In this document: positions 29,701-38,563 of the stretch, one piece after another
Position numbering within the stretch: position 1 is the stretch's first letter
Layout of the letters: the number at the start of each line of letters is the position of its first letter
Source: Paraburkholderia solisilvae
GTDB taxonomy: Bacteria; Pseudomonadota; Gammaproteobacteria; Burkholderiales; Burkholderiaceae
Length of the DNA: 64,000 nucleotides
Assembly: GCF_902859875.1 (NCBI RefSeq)
Contig: NZ_CADIKF010000035.1
Coordinates: forward strand, 1-64,000
Reading direction: 5' to 3'
Notes under the pieces: generated by a model
The model's input: only the letters and a program-made list of their open reading frames with translations
The model's database searches: none
What the model was told of the DNA's origin: nothing
Position numbers and translations under genes: made by a program

Positions 29701-32700
29701 ATGAACTTTACCGATATCTTTATCAAGCGGCCGGTGCTCGCGGCCGTCGTGAGCCTGCTGATTCTCGTGCTCGGCGCGCGCGCGCTGATCGCGCTGAAGG
29801 TGCGCGAGTATCCAAAGACCGAAAACGCGGTCGTGACCGTGATGACCGCGTACTACGGCGCGAGCGCCGATACGATCGCGGGCTTCATCACGCAGCCGCT
29901 CGAAGCGGCGATCGCGCAGGCGCAGGGCATCGACTATATGTCGTCGACCAGCACGACCGGCGTGTCGACCATCACCGTCACGCTGCGCCTGAACTACGAC
30001 TCGAACCGCGCGCTGACCGAGATCAACACGCAGATCGCGTCGGTGCGCAACCAGCTGCCGCCGCAGGCGCAACAGCCGGTGCTGACCGTGCAGACCGGCG
30101 AGACGACCGACGCGATGTACATGGGCTTCTACAGCAATGTACTGCCGAGCAACAACGTGACGGACTACCTGTTGCGCGTGGTCAAGCCGAAGCTCGATTC
30201 GATCGAAGGCGTGCAGACCGCCGAAGTGCTCGGCGGGCGGCAGTTCGCGTTGCGCGCGTGGCTCGATTCGGCGCGCCTCGCCGCGCATAACGTGACCGCG
30301 CAGGATGTCTTCACCGCGCTCGGCAGCAACAACTATCTGGCCACACTCGGCACGACCAAAGGCCAGATGGTCAGCGTCGACCTGAACGCGGGCACCGACC
30401 TGCATACCGTCGACGACTTCAAGAAGCTCGTCGTCAAGCAGAAAGGCACCGCGATCGTGCGGCTCGAAGATGTCGCGAATGTCGTGCTCGGCGCGGACAG
30501 CTACGACTTCAACGTCGCGTTTTCCGGCAAACGCTCGGTGTTTATCGGCATCAAGGTGGCGCCGGACGCGAATATTCTCGACGTCGCGAAGCGTGTGCGC
30601 ACCGCGTTTCCCGGCCTGCAATCGCAGTTCCCGACCGGCATGACCGGCGACATCGTCTACGACGCGACCGACTTCGTGAACACGTCGATCGAGGAAGTGA
30701 TCAAGACACTCGTCGAAGCGCTGCTGATTGTGACCGTCGTGATCTTCCTGTTTATCGGCAGCCTGCGCGCGGTGATCATTCCGGTGGTCGCGATGCCGCT
30801 GTCGCTGATCGGCACGTTCTTCGTGATGCAGGCGCTCGGCTACTCGATCAACCTGTTGACGCTGCTCGCGCTGGTGCTCGCCATCGGCCTCGTGGTGGAC
30901 GACGCGATTATCGTCGTCGAAAACGTCGACCGCCATATGAAGGAAGAAGGCCGGCCGCCGTTCGAAGCCGCGCTGATCGCCGCGCGCGAACTCGGCGGGC
31001 CGATTCTCGCGATGACCGTCGTGCTGATCGCCGTGTATGCGCCGATCGGCTTCCAGGGCGGCCTGACCGGCGCGCTCTTCACCGAGTTCGCGTTCACGCT
31101 GGCGGGCGCGGTGACGGTGTCCGGCATCATCGCGCTGAGCCTGTCGCCGATGATGTGCTCGCGCTTCTTCACCGCCGAACAGGAGTCGAACCGCTTCGTG
31201 CGTTTCGTCGACCGCCAGTTCGACCGCGTGCACCGCGGCTACGCGCGCATCCTGCATTCGACGCTCGACACATGGCCGGTGTTTATCGTGATGGGCGCGC
31301 TGCTGCTCGCCGGCACCGTGTATCTGTTTATGACGTCGCAATCGGAACTCGCGCCGCAGGAAGACCAGGGCATCGTGCTGTCGCAGATCCAGGGGCCGCC
31401 GAACGCAACGATCCAGCAGATGCAGACGTATGCGGACCAGGTGTTCGACATCTCGAAGCAGTTGCCCGAGTACTCGCAGATGTTCCAGCTGACCGGCGCG
31501 CCGACCTTGAATCAGGGCATCGGCGGCGTGCTCTTCAAGACCTGGGACAAGCGCAAGAAAGGCGCGACGCAATTGCAGCAGGAACTGCAGCAGAAGTGGA
31601 ACGGCATCGCCGGCGCGCGCGTCGCCGCGTTCCAGTTTCCGCCGTTGCCGGGCGCGCAGGGGCTGCCGGTGCAGTTCGTGATCACCACCACCGAGCCGTT
31701 CGAAAACCTGAACGAAGTCGCGCAGACGGTGCTCGCGAAGGCCTACCAGAGCGGCATGTTCTTCTATGTCGACAGCGACCTGAAGCTCGACAAGCCCGAA
31801 GGCGTGCTGCTCGTCGACCGCGACAAGGTCGCCTCGCTCGGCATGACGCAAGCCGACGTCGGCGCGGCGCTCGGTGCGGCGCTGGGCGGCAATTACGTGA
31901 ACTACTTCTCGATCGCGGGCCGCTCGTACAAGGTGATTCCGCAAGTGCTGCAAACGGACCGGCTCAATCCGTCGCAGGTGCTCGACTACTATCTGCGCAC
32001 ACCGGACGGCAGCGTGATTCCGGCCTCGACCGTCACGCATCTGAAGCAGCAGGTCGTGCCGGAGTCGATCAACCACTTCCAGCAGCTGAACTCGGCGACC
32101 ATCTCCGGCGTGGTCGTGCCGGGCGTGTCGCAAGGCGAGGTGCTCGACTTCCTGCGCAAGGCGACCGCGCAAGCCGCGCCATCCGGCTATTCGGCCGACT
32201 ACTCGGGACTGTCGCGGCAGTTCGTGCAGGAGTCCGGCGGCTTCGTCGTCACGCTGCTGTTCGCGACCATCATCGTGTTTCTCGCGCTCGCCGCGCAGTT
32301 CGAAAGCTTCCGCGATCCGATCGTCATTCTCGTGTCGGTGCCGATGGCGCTGTTCGGCGCGCTGATCTTTATCAACCTCGGGCTGTCGACGCTCAACATC
32401 TACACGCAGGTCGGGCTCGTCACGCTGATGGGGCTGGTCAGCAAGCACGGCATTCTGATCGTGCAGTTCGCGAACCAGTTGCAGCGCGCGGGGAAATCGA
32501 AACGCGAGGCGCTCGAGGAAGCGGCCGCGGTGCGCCTGCGGCCGATTTTGATGACCACTGCCGCGATGGTGTTCGGCGTGCTGCCGCTCGTGATCGCATC
32601 CGGTGCGGGCGCGGCCGGCCGCAACGCGATGGGCCTCGTGATCTGTACCGGGCTGTCGATCGGCACGCTGTTTACGCTGTTCGTGGTGCCGGCGATGTAT

Positions 32701-32754
32701 ATGTTCATCGGCGCGGATCACCATCGGGACCGTCAGGCACCCGGGGTGGCGTGA
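29701..32754 (+). CDS. RND-family efflux pump (HAE1-like)
   Basis: 1017 aa. N-terminal MNFTDIFIKRPVLAAVVSLL, two large periplasmic loops and 12 predicted TM segments. TM4 carries the proton-relay Asp pair at about 400-401 (AIGLVVDDAIIVVENVDRH). The sequence resembles MexI/MuxB-type pumps, which export drugs or signalling metabolites with proton antiport. Third gene of the OMF-MFP-RND operon. A GC-rich hairpin follows at 32809-32833. Substrate cannot be told from sequence; no dedicated regulator gene is adjacent. Confidence 0.95.
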   Translation: MNFTDIFIKRPVLAAVVSLLILVLGARALIALKVREYPKTENAVVTVMTAYYGASADTIAGFITQPLEAAIAQAQGIDYMSSTSTTGVSTITVTLRLNYDSNRALTEINTQIASVRNQLPPQAQQPVLTVQTGETTDAMYMGFYSNVLPSNNVTDYLLRVVKPKLDSIEGVQTAEVLGGRQFALRAWLDSARLAAHNVTAQDVFTALGSNNYLATLGTTKGQMVSVDLNAGTDLHTVDDFKKLVVKQKGTAIVRLEDVANVVLGADSYDFNVAFSGKRSVFIGIKVAPDANILDVAKRVRTAFPGLQSQFPTGMTGDIVYDATDFVNTSIEEVIKTLVEALLIVTVVIFLFIGSLRAVIIPVVAMPLSLIGTFFVMQALGYSINLLTLLALVLAIGLVVDDAIIVVENVDRHMKEEGRPPFEAALIAARELGGPILAMTVVLIAVYAPIGFQGGLTGALFTEFAFTLAGAVTVSGIIALSLSPMMCSRFFTAEQESNRFVRFVDRQFDRVHRGYARILHSTLDTWPVFIVMGALLLAGTVYLFMTSQSELAPQEDQGIVLSQIQGPPNATIQQMQTYADQVFDISKQLPEYSQMFQLTGAPTLNQGIGGVLFKTWDKRKKGATQLQQELQQKWNGIAGARVAAFQFPPLPGAQGLPVQFVITTTEPFENLNEVAQTVLAKAYQSGMFFYVDSDLKLDKPEGVLLVDRDKVASLGMTQADVGAALGAALGGNYVNYFSIAGRSYKVIPQVLQTDRLNPSQVLDYYLRTPDGSVIPASTVTHLKQQVVPESINHFQQLNSATISGVVVPGVSQGEVLDFLRKATAQAAPSGYSADYSGLSRQFVQESGGFVVTLLFATIIVFLALAAQFESFRDPIVILVSVPMALFGALIFINLGLSTLNIYTQVGLVTLMGLVSKHGILIVQFANQLQRAGKSKREALEEAAAVRLRPILMTTAAMVFGVLPLVIASGAGAAGRNAMGLVICTGLSIGTLFTLFVVPAMYMFIGADHHRDRQAPGVA

Positions 32755-32808
32755 TCGTTGTGTGATCGTTGTATGAGGGCCGCGTGCGGGTGTGCCTGCG
32801 AATCGCAC

Positions 32809-32833
32809 GGGCGGGCTAACGGCGTGCCCGCCC
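32809..32833. terminator. GC-rich hairpin between convergent genes
   Basis: GGGCGGGC (32809-32816) pairs with GCCCGCCC (32826-32833) around a 9-nt loop, between the convergent RND pump and methyltransferase genes. No T-tract on either side, so termination is probable but not certain. Confidence 0.5.
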
Positions 32834-32843
32834 TCACGCGGAA

Positions 32844-33515
32844 TCAGTACGCCGCGGACGAATACGCGAGCCGCGGCGGCGGATACTCGACGCCCGTCTG
32901 CGGCGCATTGCGGAAATGCAGCAGATGCCAATAGCGGAACGCGTTGACGCGCTCCAGGCGGATCAGCTGGAAGTCGGCGAAGTTCAGCACGCGCTCGAGC
33001 GGAAAATCCGACTTGAAGCCGATCACCGATTCGAGTCCCGCGAGCAGCCGCTCGAACGCGCCGACCAGCCGGTTTTGCGAAGCAAAGTGATTGACGACGA
33101 TCACCTCGCCGCGCACCTTGCATACGCGCGAGATTTCTCTTAAGAACGCGGCCGGATCGGGCACGACCGACGCGACATACATCGCGACGACAAAATCGAA
33201 GCGGTTGTCTTCGAACTGAAGCTTCGTCGCATCCATGTTCATGATGCGAATGTCGGTCTTGAGATCGTCCGACGCCACGCGGCGCCGCGCGCGCTCGAGC
33301 ATCTTTTCCGAAATGTCGATGCCGGTGATGTGCAGATCCTGCCGGTAAAGCGGCAGCGAAAGCCCGGTGCCGAGTCCGACTTCGAGCACCTGCGCGCCGT
33401 GTTCGGCCCGGTCGTTGATGCGCCCGGCACTCTTCTCCCGGCCATGCTGGAAGGCACGGCCGAACAGGTGATCGTAGAAACCCGCGGCGAAATCGTAGAT
33501 CTGTTCAACTTTCAT
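32844..33515 (-). CDS. PmtA-like phospholipid N-methyltransferase (class I SAM)
   Basis: 223 aa from ATG 33515 (MKVEQIYDFAAGFYDHLFG), with GAGGA just upstream. The N-terminus IYDFAAGFYDHLFGRAFQHGRE is the hallmark of PmtA-type phosphatidylethanolamine N-methyltransferases, with SAM motif I VLEVGLGTGLSLPLY, GIDISEKMLERAR (motif II) and FDFVVAMYVASVVPDP (motif IV). It would methylate PE on the inner membrane face toward phosphatidylcholine. Monocistronic, convergent with the RND operon. Confidence 0.82.
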   Translation of the reverse strand: MKVEQIYDFAAGFYDHLFGRAFQHGREKSAGRINDRAEHGAQVLEVGLGTGLSLPLYRQDLHITGIDISEKMLERARRRVASDDLKTDIRIMNMDATKLQFEDNRFDFVVAMYVASVVPDPAAFLREISRVCKVRGEVIVVNHFASQNRLVGAFERLLAGLESVIGFKSDFPLERVLNFADFQLIRLERVNAFRYWHLLHFRNAPQTGVEYPPPRLAYSSAAY

Positions 33516-34009
33516 CACGTCCTCGTTGGATTGAACCTGCTTGCGTTTCACGAGACTTCCCAGCCGCGGCATCCCTCCCGGATCGTTTCTGTCGTGTTGT
33601 GGTCCCGGCCGGGTGACAGGCGGTCCGTTCGGGCGCGAGGATTCGAATCCGGATTTTGCGACCGATCAAGACGACCCTGATACAACGGCCGGGCCTGTGA
33701 ACTATTCCAGAATGGGGGCACCAGTAAGTGACACGACAAGATTGCGGTGCGGCTGAACACGACGTCGCTTCGCTTGCGATCCGAACGCCGGTGCGCCCGA
33801 ACAGCGGGTCAGCCGTCGCGACGTAAGCGAAAGCGAATCAGACGCAACGTGTAAGGACGCGCGGTTCACCGGGCGGCCCGCGGCATCACGCACGGCGAGC
33901 GCGCCGCGATGTGCGACGCGCTCCGGTTGGAGCCTTGCGAAGAAAAGAAGAATCGAGGACGCTGCGCAGCCTGCGCGCAAGGCGCAGGCTCAACACGCCG
34001 ACGCGCGGT
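33516..34009. other. Intergenic region without a recognisable gene
   Basis: 494 bp. It holds the promoter for the PmtA-like gene, a 12-bp palindrome GGATTCGAATCC at 33639-33650 and a 9-bp-stem hairpin at 33968-33990. Short open frames here lack ribosome-binding sites and coding character. Confidence 0.5.
33968..33990 (-). terminator. Hairpin downstream of the TPR-glycosyltransferase gene
   Basis: AGCCTGCGC-GCAAG-GCGCAGGCT, perfect 9-bp stem, 20 bp beyond the minus-strand stop at 34010. A pyrimidine-rich TTCTTCTTTTCTTCG follows about 15 nt later on that strand, so a classic T-tract is not adjacent. Confidence 0.45.
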
Positions 34010-35599
34010 TCAGGCGCCCGGCAATACGCCGAGCGTGTCGATCTGCGCACGCAGCGCGGCGACGACAGGCGACCAGTCGCCCCGTGTGGTTTGCCGGAAC
34101 AGCCGCGCGTTCGGATACCACGGGCTGTCGCTGCGATCGAGCTGCCATCTCCAGTCCGCCATATACGGCAAGGCAATCCAGACGGGCTTGCCGAGCGCGC
34201 CCGCCAGATGCGCGACAGCGGTATCGACGCTGATCACGAGGTCGACGCGTGCGAGCAGTGCCGCGGTATCGGCAAATGTCGCGAGGCGCGCGGACACATC
34301 GCGAAGTTGTCCGCGCTGTTCAAGCTGGGCGAGGTACGCGCGATCGCTGTCGCGCAGGTCCTTCTGCAGCGAAAAGAAGTCGGCGCGCGCATCGAACAGC
34401 GGCGCCAGTTGCTCGAGCGATATCGACCGGTTCGGGCCGTTCGGCACCATCATGCTGCCCGACCACGCGATGCCGATACGCGGCCGATCGCTCGCACGGG
34501 CAAACAGATCGTCCCATTGAGCCGCCCGCGCGTCGGGCGCGTGCACATAAGCACCGGACGGTGCGAGGTCGGACTCGCGAAACAGCTTCAGCGCAAGCGG
34601 CAGGCTCAGCGCGGGAATGTGATAGTCGAACGGCGGCACGGGCGCCGACTCGCCGATCACGTCGAGGGTATCGGCCGCGCCGCGCGCATGCGCGAAGAGC
34701 GGCAGCAACGCATCCTGGACGCGCAGCACCACGCGCGCGCCCGCTGCGCTCAACCGGTCGACGAAGCGCACGAACTGCAGCGTGTCGCCGAAGCCCTGCT
34801 CATGATGCACAAACACCGTCTTGCCTTCGATCGGCTGCGCGCCGGTCCATAACGTATCGGCCGGAAAGCCGTGACTCATCGTGCCGTCGCGCCAGCGCCA
34901 TTCGTATTCGCGCCAGCCATGTTCGAATTCGCCGAGCAGCAGATTCGTCTGCGCCCGATTGGTGCGTGCGCCCGCATCGTTCGGGTCGATCGACAGCGCC
35001 TTTTTGAACTGCTGCAACGCGTCGTCGAAACGCCGCACATCGCGCAACGCGACGCCGAGATTCACATACGCGCGCACGAAGCGCGGCTTGAGCGCGATCG
35101 CCTGCCGGTACGCGGCGAGTTCGTCGTCGTAGCGATCCATCTTGCCGAGCAGCGTGCCGCGGTTGTAATGCGCTTCGGCCGATTGCGGCTGCGCCCGGCA
35201 CAGCCGCTCGAGCATCTCGAGCGCGCGCTGCGGTTCGCCCAGCTGGATCAGCGACATCGCGGCGCCGTTCAGCGACGCCGCGTGGTTCGGCTGCTGCGCG
35301 AGGCAACGCTCGAACAGCGCGACCGCGTCTTCGTGACGTTGCGCAAGCTGACACACCTGCGCGGCGAATTCCAGTTCGTTCACCGGCAGCGGCATGTGCG
35401 CGGCGGCGTGAATCAGGTGCTCGGCCGCGCGTGCATGATCGCCCTGTTTCGCCGCGATATAGCCGAGGCCCGCATGCGCTTCACCATGGTCCGGCGTGCT
35501 CGCCAGCACGCCGTGCAGAAGCCGTGCGGCCTCGTCGAGTTGCCCGGCGGCAAAGTGCTTTTGCGCCTCGGTGAGCGCGTATTCGATATCTTGACTCAT
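34010..35599 (-). CDS. TPR-repeat protein with GT9/GT41-like glycosyltransferase domain
   Basis: 529 aa. About six TPR units cover residues 1-240 (for example AHAGLGYIAAKQGDHARAAEHL, AEAHYNRGTLLGKMDRYDDEL, AYVNLGVALRDVRRFDDALQQF). The C-terminal half (250-525) is GT-B-like, with HHEQGFGDTLQFVRFV, RPRIGIAWSGS and ISVDTAVAHLAGALGKPVWIALP. The last motif is shared with ADP-heptose:LPS heptosyltransferases. Proteins of this design glycosylate flagellin or surface proteins, or act with polysaccharide loci. No signal peptide. Acceptor unknown. Confidence 0.9.
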   Translation of the reverse strand: MSQDIEYALTEAQKHFAAGQLDEAARLLHGVLASTPDHGEAHAGLGYIAAKQGDHARAAEHLIHAAAHMPLPVNELEFAAQVCQLAQRHEDAVALFERCLAQQPNHAASLNGAAMSLIQLGEPQRALEMLERLCRAQPQSAEAHYNRGTLLGKMDRYDDELAAYRQAIALKPRFVRAYVNLGVALRDVRRFDDALQQFKKALSIDPNDAGARTNRAQTNLLLGEFEHGWREYEWRWRDGTMSHGFPADTLWTGAQPIEGKTVFVHHEQGFGDTLQFVRFVDRLSAAGARVVLRVQDALLPLFAHARGAADTLDVIGESAPVPPFDYHIPALSLPLALKLFRESDLAPSGAYVHAPDARAAQWDDLFARASDRPRIGIAWSGSMMVPNGPNRSISLEQLAPLFDARADFFSLQKDLRDSDRAYLAQLEQRGQLRDVSARLATFADTAALLARVDLVISVDTAVAHLAGALGKPVWIALPYMADWRWQLDRSDSPWYPNARLFRQTTRGDWSPVVAALRAQIDTLGVLPGA

Positions 35600-35673
35600 G
35601 CAGAACCATCGTATGGCGGCCGAACGGCCGTGGCGGGACCGCCAGTTTAATCATGAAATGCACCGGCTTTGTG

Positions 35674-36549
35674 CTATTGACGCACGAGCCGCACGCGCGC
35701 GAGGCCTTCGAGCGAATACACGGCAAGCGCGGCCCAGATCGCGCCATAGCCGACCAGCTGCACGCCGCTGAACGGCTCCCGGTAAATCAGCACGCCGATC
35801 AGCAATTGCAATGAAGGCGTCACATATTGCAGCAGGCCGAGCATCGACAGCGGAATGCGGCGCGCGCCGGCTGCGAACAGCAGCAACGGAACCGCGGTAA
35901 TCGGCCCGGCCAGCGCGAGCAGCACCCGGGTTGCGGGCGGCGCGGCGCTAAAACCGCTGTCGCCGTGCCACGACAGCGCGGCCAGATACAGCGCGGCGAG
36001 CGGCAGCAGCAGGATCGTTTCGAGCGTGAGTCCTTCGAGTGCACCGAGCGTCGCGGTCTTGCGCAGCAGTCCGTAGCCGCCGAAGGTCAGCGCCAGCGCG
36101 ATGCTGACCCACGGCGGCCGGCCGTTTTGCCAGGTGAGCCACAGCACGCCGGCCGCGGCGATCGCCACCGCGAGCCATTGCACCGGGCGCAGCCGCTCGC
36201 CGAGGAATGCGAGGCCGAACAGCACGCTGATCAGCGGCGTGACGAAGTAGCCGAGGCTCGCTTCGACAATATGGCCCGCGTTGACCGCCCAGATATAAAT
36301 TCCCCAATTCGCGGACAATAGCGCCGCGCTCGCCGCAAAGCGCGCGAGCAGACGCCGGTCGCGCAGCACCGGCCCGAGCCAGCGCCACTGCAGGCGCGCG
36401 GTGAGCACGATAAACAGGAACAGCATCGACCAGATCATGCGGTGCGCGAGAATCTCGAGCGGCGCGATCTGATGCAGCGATTTGAAGTAAACCGGGAAGA
36501 GCCCCCAGATCGTGAAGGCCAGAAACGCGTAGACGACGCCGTAGTTCAT
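35674..36549 (-). CDS. rarD: RarD-family EamA transporter (DMT superfamily)
   Basis: 291 aa from ATG 36549 (MNYGVVYAFLAFTIWGLFPVYFK), the conserved RarD start; the longer open frame upstream lacks family similarity. Ten predicted TM helices. Signature segments: PLEILAHRMIWSMLFL, SANWGIYIWAVNAGHIVEASLGYFVTPLISVL, GERLRPVQW, LLQYVTPSLQLLIGVLIYREPFS. The substrate of RarD is unsettled (chloramphenicol-sensitivity phenotype in Pseudomonas). Monocistronic. Confidence 0.92.
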   Translation of the reverse strand: MNYGVVYAFLAFTIWGLFPVYFKSLHQIAPLEILAHRMIWSMLFLFIVLTARLQWRWLGPVLRDRRLLARFAASAALLSANWGIYIWAVNAGHIVEASLGYFVTPLISVLFGLAFLGERLRPVQWLAVAIAAAGVLWLTWQNGRPPWVSIALALTFGGYGLLRKTATLGALEGLTLETILLLPLAALYLAALSWHGDSGFSAAPPATRVLLALAGPITAVPLLLFAAGARRIPLSMLGLLQYVTPSLQLLIGVLIYREPFSGVQLVGYGAIWAALAVYSLEGLARVRLVRQ

Positions 36550-36728
36550 TATGGTGAGCGGGACCGGAAACTTCGCGTGGCCATGCGGCAGGCAGCGGCA
36601 GGTCGCGTAAGCATGCAACAAGATGAGGGGAAATATATTGTAAGCTTCAGGTCACACAATCCATAACGCAAGATCGCCGCTTTTGCGGCAAGCAGGGCTT
36701 TTCGGTGCACCCACCCGTCAATTTCCAC

Positions 36729-36759
36729 AAAAAAATGGCTGATCCGGTGCAATCAGCCA
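36729..36759 (-). terminator. Minus-strand intrinsic terminator without an obvious gene
   Basis: TGGCTGAT (36736-36743) pairs with ATCAGCCA (36752-36759) around an 8-nt loop; seven A residues at 36729-36735 read as a T-tract on the minus strand. No minus-strand gene ends nearby; the gene to the right is on the plus strand. It may end an antisense or small RNA, or shield rarD. Confidence 0.65.
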
Positions 36760-36801
36760 ATCTTAAGGGCGGTCCGCCGTCCGACCCAACGTCCTTCCCC
36801 G

Positions 36802-37590
36802 ATGTCTTTTCCTCATATTGAACCGCTGTATTCCTTCTCAGGTCTGTTCGTCGGTTTCCTGGTCGGTTTGACCGGCGTCGGCGGCGGCTCGCTGATGACG
36901 CCGATTCTCGTGCTGCTGTTCGGCATTCACCCGGCCACCGCGGTCGGCACCGATCTGCTGTATGCGTCGGTGACGAAAGCGACCGGCACGCTGGTGCATG
37001 GCGTGAAGGGTTCGGTCGACTGGCTCGTCACGCTGCGTCTGGCGGCGGGCAGCGTGCCGGCCGCGACGATCACGCTGATCCTGCTGCATCGCTACGGCAT
37101 GGATTCGCCGCGCGGCAGTGCGCTGATTCAGTTCGTGCTCGGCGCGGCACTGCTGATCACCGCGATTGCGCTGGTATTCCGGCCGCAACTGGCGGCGTTC
37201 GCCGCGCGCAACCGGCCGGCGCCCGCGCACGGCAACACGCTCGCGCTCACGATCCTGACCGGCGCCGTGCTCGGCGCGCTCGTCACGCTGACCTCGGTCG
37301 GTGCGGGTGCGATCGGTGTGACGGTGCTGCTGCTGTTGTACCCGGCGCTGCCGGTTTCGCGCATCGTCGGTTCCGATATCGCGCATGCGGTGCCGCTCAC
37401 GTTGCTCGCGGGCGCGGGCCACTGGCTGCTCGGGTCGATCGACTGGTCGCTGCTGCTGTCGCTGCTGGTGGGATCGCTGCCCGGCATCGTCGCGGGCAGT
37501 CTGCTGTCGGCGAAAGCACCGGAGAAGGTGTTGCGCCATGTGCTCGCCGCGACGCTGACCGTCGTCGGCGTGAGACTGGTGATGGCCTGA
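36802..37590 (+). CDS. TSUP-family membrane transporter (TauE/SafE-like)
   Basis: 262 aa with about eight TM segments. Two TSUP half-repeats: the first has GFLVGLTGVGGGSLMTPILVLLFGIHPATAVGTDLLYA, the second GALVTLTSVGAGAIGVTVLLLLYP and GSDIAHAVPLTL. These glycine-rich motifs define the sulfite/organosulfonate exporter family. Real substrate unknown (sulfite, sulfoacetate, or other anion). Monocistronic; 408 bp of apparently empty DNA follow. Confidence 0.88.
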   Translation: MSFPHIEPLYSFSGLFVGFLVGLTGVGGGSLMTPILVLLFGIHPATAVGTDLLYASVTKATGTLVHGVKGSVDWLVTLRLAAGSVPAATITLILLHRYGMDSPRGSALIQFVLGAALLITAIALVFRPQLAAFAARNRPAPAHGNTLALTILTGAVLGALVTLTSVGAGAIGVTVLLLLYPALPVSRIVGSDIAHAVPLTLLAGAGHWLLGSIDWSLLLSLLVGSLPGIVAGSLLSAKAPEKVLRHVLAATLTVVGVRLVMA

Positions 37591-37998
37591 ACGGGACGTG
37601 AGGGTGTGGTTGTGGCGCGCGGCGTGCGGGATGAGCGGCGCGACGCCATCCACCGGGCGACAAAGGCCGTGAAATCGCCGCGCGCTGCGGGATGAACGTC
37701 GGGATGTTGCCTGCCGGCCGTCAAGCGTCGTCAATTCGCCGGGCTATGCGGCATGAAGCCGCAACCGTTGTACGCCAGACGACGAACGAACGCCATAAGC
37801 CTGGACGCCGCGAACGCATGACAATGCGCGACGCGAACCGTGTGGTGCGATACGGTATGAACGCCGCGATCACTGCACGCAACGCGACGAAGGCCGTCAG
37901 CTGTTGTTAGCCGTTAGCCACGACGACACTGCGGCATGCCCACGCGCGAAACACGCCGCACAGTGTGCCGCAGCCCGCCATCGAACGAACGCTGACTT
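37591..37998. other. Intergenic region with no supported gene
   Basis: 408 bp between the TauE/SafE-like gene and the small minus-strand gene. A plus-strand open frame at 37692-37910 exists but is Arg/Ala-biased with no ribosome-binding site and no recognisable motif. No hairpin with a T-tract was found. Confidence 0.45.
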
Positions 37999-38250
37999 CT
38001 ACTTGAAGAAGCGGCAGTTCAGATCCGTTTCGAATTCGCGAACCCACCGGCCGGCGCTGTCCTCGTGATACGACTGCGCCCAGCCGCCGCGGCGTACTGT
38101 CACGAGCCTCGCCTGCGCGTTGTCGTGCGAATCGATCGTTGCGGTCACATCGAAATGCGCGGGCGCGAAGCCATGCCGCGCGCACACCAGTTCGAAAGCT
38201 GCCCGTTCGCCGATCGGCAAGTCGGTGTATCTCAAGAGTATCGTGTCCAT
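37999..38250 (-). CDS. Small conserved hypothetical protein
   Basis: 83 aa (MDTILLRYTDLPIGERAAFELV...). Soluble, mixed alpha/beta, no signal peptide, one Cys near the start and one near the C-terminus (DLNCRFFK). Balanced composition and Burkholderiaceae-like codon use distinguish it from the arginine-rich shadow frames around it. The ribosome-binding site is weak. No family recognised. It stands alone, with a tandem array and the PHB-oligomer hydrolase to its right. Confidence 0.55.
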   Translation of the reverse strand: MDTILLRYTDLPIGERAAFELVCARHGFAPAHFDVTATIDSHDNAQARLVTVRRGGWAQSYHEDSAGRWVREFETDLNCRFFK

Positions 38251-38412
38251 CGTGCTCGACTCCGATTCCGATACCTCACACTACGACACCACGTAGGTAA
38301 ATTATGTGTCATGGCGCACGAGCCACCTATATATCCGAAGCGGCCCTGCCGTGCGCAATGCGCGGCAGCGCACGAAGCATCGCGTGCGAGCGCGTGAATC
38401 GATGCGCAATGA

Positions 38413-38555
38413 ATCGACGCCTGGGATCGATGCCTGGGATCGACGCCTGGGATCGACGCCTGAAATCGGCGCCTGCAGTCAACGCTTCGAATCTGCGCTT
38501 CGGATCAATGCTTCGAATCAACGCCCGGAATCAACGCTTCGGATCGACGTCCGCG
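38413..38555. repeat. 11 x 13-bp degenerate tandem array at the 3' end of the oligomer hydrolase gene
   Basis: Eleven contiguous 13-bp units, the first four nearly identical (ATCGACGCCTGGG) and the rest drifting (for example ATCAACGCTTCGG). The array ends 9 bp from the stop codon of the hydrolase gene. The 313-bp gap 38251-38563 contains nothing else recognisable. Confidence 0.92.
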
Positions 38556-38563
38556 ATCGGCAT

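Noticed and set aside
29677..33123. 1148-codon minus-strand open frame
   Set aside because: Lies opposite the RND pump gene; Arg/His/Asp-rich composition is typical of the complementary strand of GC-rich genes and it has no motifs.
33639..33650. GGATTCGAATCC, resembling the T-arm of a tRNA or an attachment site
   Set aside because: Neither strand folds into acceptor, D and anticodon arms around it; no integrase nearby.
37692..37910. 72-codon plus-strand open frame
   Set aside because: No ribosome-binding site, Arg/Ala bias, no similarity recognised.
38413..38555. CRISPR array
   Set aside because: Units are contiguous 13-mers with no spacers, and no cas genes are present in the window.
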